Below, piece after piece: positions 7,257 through 10,709 of a stretch of DNA of 10,709 bases. How positions within the stretch are numbered: the first letter of the stretch is position 1; each line of letters opens with the position of its first letter. Both the position numbers and the translations under genes were made by a program. Below the pieces are notes generated by a model. It saw nothing but the letters and a program-made list of their open reading frames with translations. It did no database searches and was not told where the DNA came from. Source of the DNA: an uncultured Clostridia bacterium (GTDB lineage Bacteria > Bacillota > Clostridia > TANB77 > CAG-508); contig CAKPKG010000036.1 in assembly GCA_934167165.1 (NCBI GenBank), positions 1 to 10,709 of the forward strand, given 5' to 3'.

Positions 7257-7487
7257 ATGAAAGAGACATTAGAACTAATAATAAGCAGTTTAGTAAATGA
7301 TAAAGAAGCAATTTCTATTAACGAAATAGACGGAGAAAAATCTGTTATATTTGAAGTAAAAGTAGCTGAAAGTGATATGGGTAAAGTAATTGGTAAAGAA
7401 GGAAGAATAGCAAAAGCTATAAGAACAATTATGAAATCATTAGCAGCAAAAGAAGAAAAAAGAATTACAATAGAATTTATTGATTAA
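7257..7487 (+). CDS. khpA: KH-domain RNA-binding protein KhpA (YlqC)
   Basis: The 76-residue protein is a single KH domain with the GKEG loop at residues 46-49 in the context GKVIGKEGRIAKAIRTI. KhpA pairs with KhpB (Jag) in many Firmicutes and binds many RNAs, influencing cell division and envelope growth. The start lies one base after the rpsP stop, and its AAGGAGG ribosome binding site is inside the end of rpsP, so the two are translationally coupled. The CGG at 7331 is out of frame (GAC-GGA) and needs no shift. Confidence 0.95.
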   Translation: MKETLELIISSLVNDKEAISINEIDGEKSVIFEVKVAESDMGKVIGKEGRIAKAIRTIMKSLAAKEEKRITIEFID

Positions 7488-7498
7488 GGTATAAAAAT

Positions 7499-8005
7499 AT
7501 GGAAGAATATTTTGAAATTGGTCAAATAGTTAATACGTCTGGATTAAAAGGGGTTTTAAAAATAAAACCATTTACAGATGATATTAAAAAATTTAGTAAT
7601 TTAAAAACAATATATATAAAAACTAAAAATGATCTAACAGAATTTAAAATAGAACAAGTAAGATATGTAAAAAATATGGTAATGCTTAAACTAGCTGGAA
7701 TAGATACAGTGGAAGAAGCAGAAAAATATAGAAATTTATATATCAAAATTTTAAGAGATCAAGAAGAAGAGTTGGAAGAGGGGTCATACTACGTTGTAGA
7801 TATTTTGGGCTGTAAAGTGAATACAGATACAAACCAAGAATTAGGAAAAGTAGTAGATGTTTTTCAAACAGGAAGTAATGATGTATATGTTGTAAAAGAT
7901 GAACAAGGGAAACAAATTTTACTACCAGCAATTAAGCAAGTAATAAAAAATGTGGATGTAAAAAATAAAATTATAATAGTTCATTTATTAGAAGGATTAG
8001 TATGA
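7499..8005 (+). CDS. rimM: Ribosome maturation factor RimM
   Basis: The 168-residue protein has the usual length and two parts: an N-terminal beta-barrel starting EYFEIGQIVNTSGLKGVLKIKPFTDD, and a C-terminal PRC barrel from about residue 95 (YYVVDILGCKV...LGKVVDVFQTGSNDVYVV, then LLPAIKQVIKNVD). RimM helps fold the 3' domain of 16S rRNA and binds uS19 during 30S maturation. It ends in TGA overlapping the trmD ATG by four bases (ATGA), a classic coupled arrangement, and this also shows that TGA is a stop in this organism. The ribosome binding site (TAAGG) is weaker than that of its neighbours. Confidence 0.95.
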   Translation: MEEYFEIGQIVNTSGLKGVLKIKPFTDDIKKFSNLKTIYIKTKNDLTEFKIEQVRYVKNMVMLKLAGIDTVEEAEKYRNLYIKILRDQEEELEEGSYYVVDILGCKVNTDTNQELGKVVDVFQTGSNDVYVVKDEQGKQILLPAIKQVIKNVDVKNKIIIVHLLEGLV

Positions 8006-8677
8006 AAATTGATATACTTACACTTTTTCCAGAAATGTTTGAGCCATTAAAGCAAAGCATTTTGGGAAGAGCAATAGAAAATAATTTAATAGAAATAAAT
8101 TTAATTAATATTAGAGATTTTTCTAAAGACAAGCACAAAAAAGTTGATGATACACCTTATGGCGGAGGAGCAGGAATGGTAATTAGAGCAGATGTAGTAT
8201 ATGATGCATTTAAATCTTTAGATACTATAAATGCAAAAACAATATTTTTGTCACCACAAGGAAATACATTAAATCAAAACAAAGTGCAAGAGCTATCAAA
8301 TGAAAGTCATTTAATACTTTTATGCGGACACTATGAAGGTATAGACCAAAGAGTATTAGATGAAATAGTTGATGAAGAAATATCAATTGGAGATTATGTG
8401 CTAACAGGTGGAGAATTACCAGCAATGGTATTAGTAGATGCTGTTAGTAGATATGTGGATGGGGTTATAAGTAAGGAATCCGTAGAAGAAGAATCGTTCT
8501 CAAATGGATTACTTGAATACCCACAATACACAAGACCAGAAATATTTTTAGATAAACAAGTACCAGAGATTTTAAAATCTCGGTAATCATAAAGAAATTG
8601 AAAAATGGCGTAAACAAAAAGCCATAGAAATAACAAAACAAAAAAGACCAGATTTATTAAGAAAGGAGATTATATAA
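8002..8677 (+). CDS. trmD: tRNA (guanine37-N1)-methyltransferase TrmD, requiring one +1 frameshift at CGG
   Basis: TrmD uses S-adenosylmethionine to make m1G37 in tRNAs for Pro, some Leu, and the Arg CGG codon, which keeps the ribosome from slipping +1. Residues 1-193 show the SPOUT trefoil-knot fold: PYGGGAGM (52-59), LLCGHYEGIDQR (106-117), SIGDYVLTGGELPAMV (128-143) and the linker SFSNGLLEYPQYTRPE. The zero frame ends at TCT CGG TAA, removing the end of the C-terminal domain. Skipping C8581 restores SGNHKEIEKWRKQKAIE, which is strongly conserved in TrmD, and leads to a stop at 8675-8677 (224 residues). That stop overlaps the rplS ATG by one base, so the shifted frame also restores normal operon coupling. 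The catalytic position in the linker is Glu rather than Asp (EESF). Recoding is inferred; the identity of the gene is not in doubt. Confidence 0.93.
8578..8584 (+). other. CGG +1 frameshift site 3 (trmD C-terminal domain)
   Basis: The zero-frame codons are TCT CGG TAA. Skipping C8581 gives TCT GGT AAT CAT, that is Ser193-Gly194-Asn-His of the conserved SGNH. Here the zero frame stops immediately after CGG, so a 194-residue truncated form would be made if CGG were read as one codon. Confidence 0.85.
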
Positions 8678-9156
8678 TGGACATAATCAAATCAATCGAG
8701 CATGAACAAATGAAAAGCAAAATCCCTTACTTAAAAGTAGGAGATACAGTAAAAGTTCATGTAAGAGTTAAAGAAGGAAACAGAGAAAGAATACAAATAT
8801 TCGAAGGAATAGTAATTAAAAAACAAGGTGGAGGAGTAAACGCAACATTTACAGTAAGAAAAACATCTTATGGAGTAGGTGTAGAAAAAACATTCTTAAT
8901 TCACTCACCAGCAGTAGAAAAAGTAGAAGTTATAAGAGTAGGTAAAGCTAGAAGAGCAAAATTATACTACTTAAGAGACAGATTAGGAAAATCTGCTAAG
9001 ACAAAAGAGAAAGTAGGAGCAAGAATTGAGACAAAAGAAATTACTATAAAAGAAGAATTAGCAGAAGAACCAGTTAAAGAAGTTGCTCAAGAAGAAGTAG
9101 CACCAGTTGTAGAAGCAGCAGAAACAGTTACACCAGAAGCACCAAAAGCAGAATAA
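8677..9156 (+). CDS. rplS: 50S ribosomal protein bL19 with an acidic C-terminal extension
   Basis: The first about 113 residues are ordinary bL19, which sits at the subunit interface: FEGIVIKKQGGGVNATFTVRKTSYGVGVEKTF, HSPAVEKVEVIRVGKARRAKLYYLRDRLGKSAKTKEK. Typical bL19 stops near here at about 115 residues. This one continues for about 46 residues of low-complexity Glu/Val/Ala/Pro sequence (EELAEEPVKEVAQEEV... to TPEAPKAE), expected to be disordered and negatively charged. An AAAGGAGAT ribosome binding site lies inside the end of trmD, and the start overlaps the trmD stop by one base in the shifted frame. It is the last gene of the operon. Confidence 0.96.
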   Translation: MDIIKSIEHEQMKSKIPYLKVGDTVKVHVRVKEGNRERIQIFEGIVIKKQGGGVNATFTVRKTSYGVGVEKTFLIHSPAVEKVEVIRVGKARRAKLYYLRDRLGKSAKTKEKVGARIETKEITIKEELAEEPVKEVAQEEVAPVVEAAETVTPEAPKAE

Positions 9157-9165
9157 TTTATATTT

Positions 9166-9205
9166 AAAGGACTTTTCTATATAAAGAGAAGTTCTTTTTT
9201 TTGCA
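9166..9205 (+). terminator. Rho-independent terminator of the ylxM-rplS operon
   Basis: AAAGGACTT (9166-9174) pairs with AAGTTCTTT (9189-9197), with one G-T wobble, and a run of eight T follows. It lies 9 bases after the rplS stop. Confidence 0.85.
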
Positions 9206-9246
9206 TTTTTTTTTATTTGTTTAATAAAATTTAAAAGGTGATTTTA

Positions 9247-10492
9247 TTGAATAAAATAAAAAATATATTAATTATTTGTATAATTGCAATAACATGTTTT
9301 AATGCAAAAGTATTTGCATATGAAATAGAAGAAGAAACAGACTATGTATGGCTAGAAGAACAAATAAAAGAAGCTTCTGCAAATGTTTCAAACGAACCAA
9401 AAGTCTTATCAAGATATGCTGTTGTATTTGATAGAAATTCAAAAGCAGTACTGTATGAAAAAAATTCTGAAAAAGAAGTGCCCATGGCAAGTACCACAAA
9501 GATAATGACTGCAATTGTCTTTGTAGAGAATAACAAAAACTTAAAAGAAGAAGTAGAAGTTTGTAAACAAGCTGCAACAATTGGAGGATCAAGGTTAGGA
9601 TTAAAAACAGGAAATAAAATAACAAAAGAAGATTTACTATATGGGCTAATGCTTTGCTCACGGAAATGATGCTGCAATTCAAATAGCCGTAAGCACTGCG
9701 GGAAGTGTAGAAAATTTTGCTGATTTAATGAATAAAAAAGCTAAAGAGTTAAATTTAAAACATACGCATTTTATAACACCACATGGGTTGGATGAAGATG
9801 GGCACTATACAACTGCACATGAACTTGCATTAATTGCCGATTATGCATTAAATATTGAAAAAATAGCAGAGGTTGTAAGTACTAAAGTACATAATGTAAA
9901 TATAAATGGAAATGTAAAAACAATAACAAATACGAACGAGTTACTTGGATATTTAAATGGTGTAAATGGTGTAAAAACTGGATTTACTAATGAGGCTGGA
10001 AGATGCTTAGTAACATCAGTAGAAAGAAATGGATTTAATATTATAACAGTTGTATTAGGAGCTGATACTAAAAAAATAAGAACAAAAGATTCAATTAGTT
10101 TAATAGAATACATATATAAAAATTATGAATTAGTAAATTTAGAGGAATTGGTAAATAGCGAGTTCCAAAAATGGCAAAAAATAAATACTAATAGAATTAA
10201 TATAAACAAAGGAGAAGAAAAAAATTTAAGATTAGATTTAGAGACTTTGCCATACAAGTTATATCCAATAAAAAAAGAAGAAATTAATAATGTAAAAGTA
10301 AATATAAATACTTTAAAATACTTGGAAGCACCAGTATCTGAAAAAAGTAAAATAGGAGAAGTAAAAGTACAGCTAGGTGAGAAAGAACTTTGTAATATAA
10401 ACATTATAACTAAAAATAGTGTGGCTAGAAAAAGTGTGCTAAATTATATATTAGAATTGTTTGGAAAATATAAAGTCGAATCCTTCAATTAA
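9247..10492 (+). CDS. dacA: D-alanyl-D-alanine carboxypeptidase (DacA/PBP5 type), requiring one +1 frameshift at CGG
   Basis: This is a secreted penicillin-binding protein of the serine peptidase S11 family that trims the terminal D-Ala from peptidoglycan pentapeptides. Read as 9247-9660 plus 9662-10492 it has 414 residues. An N-terminal signal peptide (about 1-24, ending FNAKVFA) is followed by all three active-site motifs: STTK (Ser82, Lys85), SGN (Ser138-Gly139-Asn140) and KTG (243-245). A C-terminal beta-rich domain and a final amphipathic helix (SVLNYILELFGKYK), a likely membrane anchor, complete it. The SGN motif is exactly where the frame breaks: TCA CGG AAA TGA unless C9661 is skipped. 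I prefer the TTG start at 9247, which has AAGGTGAT 5-6 bases upstream; GTG 9238 is in frame but overlaps that ribosome binding site. The last codons and the stop lie inside a repeat. Confidence 0.92.
9658..9664 (+). other. CGG +1 frameshift site 4 (dacA SxN active-site motif)
   Basis: The zero-frame codons are TCA CGG AAA TGA. Skipping C9661 gives TCA GGA AAT GAT GCT, that is Ser138-Gly139-Asn140-Asp-Ala, the SxN motif of S11 carboxypeptidases. Unshifted translation stops two codons later, before the KTG motif. Confidence 0.85.
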
Positions 10493-10559
10493 AAATCAAA
10501 CCAATAAAAAAATACTCTTGAAAAGAGTATTTTTTTATTGGAGGCGTTGGGCGGATTCG
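10476..10559. repeat. Hairpin-bearing intergenic repeat, copy 1
   Basis: This 84-bp unit begins TCGAATCCTTCAA and ends GGAGGCGTTGGGCGGATTCG. It recurs at 10625-10709 with only a few differences. Its first 17 bases are the end of the dacA frame (codons for Glu-Ser-Phe-Asn and the TAA), so the repeat seems to supply the C-terminus of that protein. The right part is much more GC-rich than the surrounding genome. Its ends TCGAATCC and GGATTCG are themselves inverted repeats. Confidence 0.75.
10501..10541. terminator. Bidirectional terminator hairpin after dacA (inside repeat copy 1)
   Basis: A perfect 19-bp stem at 10501-10519 and 10523-10541 surrounds a 3-base loop. The stem contains a run of seven A on one side and seven T on the other. 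It starts 9 bases after the dacA stop and could end transcription from either side. Confidence 0.8.
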
Positions 10560-10573
10560 GCGAGCCGCGTCCT

Positions 10574-10599
10574 AAAAACAATCCAAAGGGATTGTTTTT
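10574..10599. repeat. Inverted repeat between the two hairpin repeats
   Basis: AAAAACAATCC (10574-10584) and GGATTGTTTTT (10589-10599) form a perfect 11-bp stem with loop AAAG. Flanking words (CGGCGAGCCG before, CTCGGCACG after) add short GC-rich palindromes. The stretch 10560-10624 has no credible coding frame. Confidence 0.7.
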
Positions 10600-10624
10600 G
10601 CCTCGTAAACTCGGCACGTCCTTT

Positions 10625-10709
10625 TCGAATCCTTCAACTTGAAATCAAACCAATAAAAAAACACTCTTTTCAAGAGCATTTTTTTTATTGGAGGCGTTGG
10701 GCGGATTCG
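10625..10709. repeat. Hairpin-bearing intergenic repeat, copy 2
   Basis: This 85-bp second copy is nearly identical to 10476-10559 in its outer parts. Its hairpin (10650-10691) has the loop region in the opposite orientation: CTCTTTTCAAGAG here against CTCTTGAAAAGAG in copy 1, which are reverse complements. Two T-to-C differences on opposite arms leave A-C mismatches in the stem. The window ends at the edge of this copy, so more copies may follow. Confidence 0.75.

Noticed and set aside
9201..9230. Possible promoter TTGCAT / TAAAAT ahead of dacA
   Set aside because: Its -35 box overlaps the T-tract of the rplS terminator, and the start site would fall on the ribosome binding site, leaving no leader.
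5905..9664. The four extra bases as random sequencing or assembly indels
   Set aside because: Random indels in such AT-rich DNA would favour A/T homopolymers. None of these lies in one, and all four create an in-frame CGG before GGN. This cannot be fully excluded without reads.
5905..9664. Reassignment of CGG to another amino acid without frame change
   Set aside because: Reading CGG as any single residue leaves the downstream sequence in the wrong frame with early stops; only a +1 change restores homology.
5572..9669. ffh, trmD and dacA as pseudogenes
   Set aside because: The only lesions are four identical C-GGN events. There are no other stops, deletions or lost motifs, Ffh and TrmD are normally essential, and overlapping starts (trmD stop with rplS ATG) are kept in the shifted frame.

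Overview
This is a very AT-rich chromosomal window from a low-GC Firmicute, most likely an uncultured Clostridia-type gut lineage. That placement is an inference from base composition, strong AGGAGG-type ribosome binding sites, an LtaS-type lipoteichoic acid enzyme, and the gene order ylxM-ffh-rpsP-khpA-rimM-trmD-rplS. TGA is a stop here: rimM ends on TGA at its family's usual length, and Trp is encoded by TGG.

Layout. 1-272: C-terminal end of an FtsX-type ABC permease, followed by a terminator. 324-793 (minus strand): two small single-span membrane proteins, one of them (56 aa) too short for usual ORF cut-offs. 825-889: two back-to-back divergent promoters. 912-2846: an LtaS-family membrane sulfatase. 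2855-2884: a terminator between convergent genes. 2895-3602 (minus strand): a DUF421/YetF membrane protein. 3640-3689: overlapping divergent promoters. 3706-3838: a 133-bp inverted-repeat element that lies in the predicted 5' leader of the next gene. 3859-4893: Sua5-type threonylcarbamoyl-AMP synthase. 4955-8677 and on to 9156: a translation and protein-targeting operon with a consensus promoter (ylxM, ffh, rpsP, khpA, rimM, trmD, rplS), closed by a terminator. 9247-10492: a D-Ala-D-Ala carboxypeptidase. 10476-10709: two copies of a hairpin-bearing repeat; the first copy supplies the last codons and the stop of the carboxypeptidase gene.

The main discovery concerns decoding. Three conserved genes (ffh, trmD, dacA) are interrupted by four +1 frameshifts, and all four have the same form: an in-frame CGG codon at which one C must be skipped so that the overlapping GGN is read as glycine. 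The sites are TCT-C-GGA at 5908 and AAA-C-GGC at 6773 in ffh, TCT-C-GGT at 8581 in trmD, and TCA-C-GGA at 9661 in dacA. Each restored glycine falls in a family-defining motif: the Ffh P-loop, the Ffh M-domain GSGT, the TrmD SGNH, and the carboxypeptidase SGN active-site motif. I found 12 CGG trinucleotides on coding strands. The four in frame all need the shift, and the eight out of frame (for example GAC-GGA, GGC-GGA) sit in intact genes. CGG is never needed as arginine. The simplest reading is that CGG is an unassigned ('hungry') codon in this organism and acts as a general +1 frameshift signal, or equivalently that CGGN is decoded as a four-base glycine codon. Sequencing error and gene decay are the alternatives. 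The shared codon, frame and restored residue argue strongly against both.
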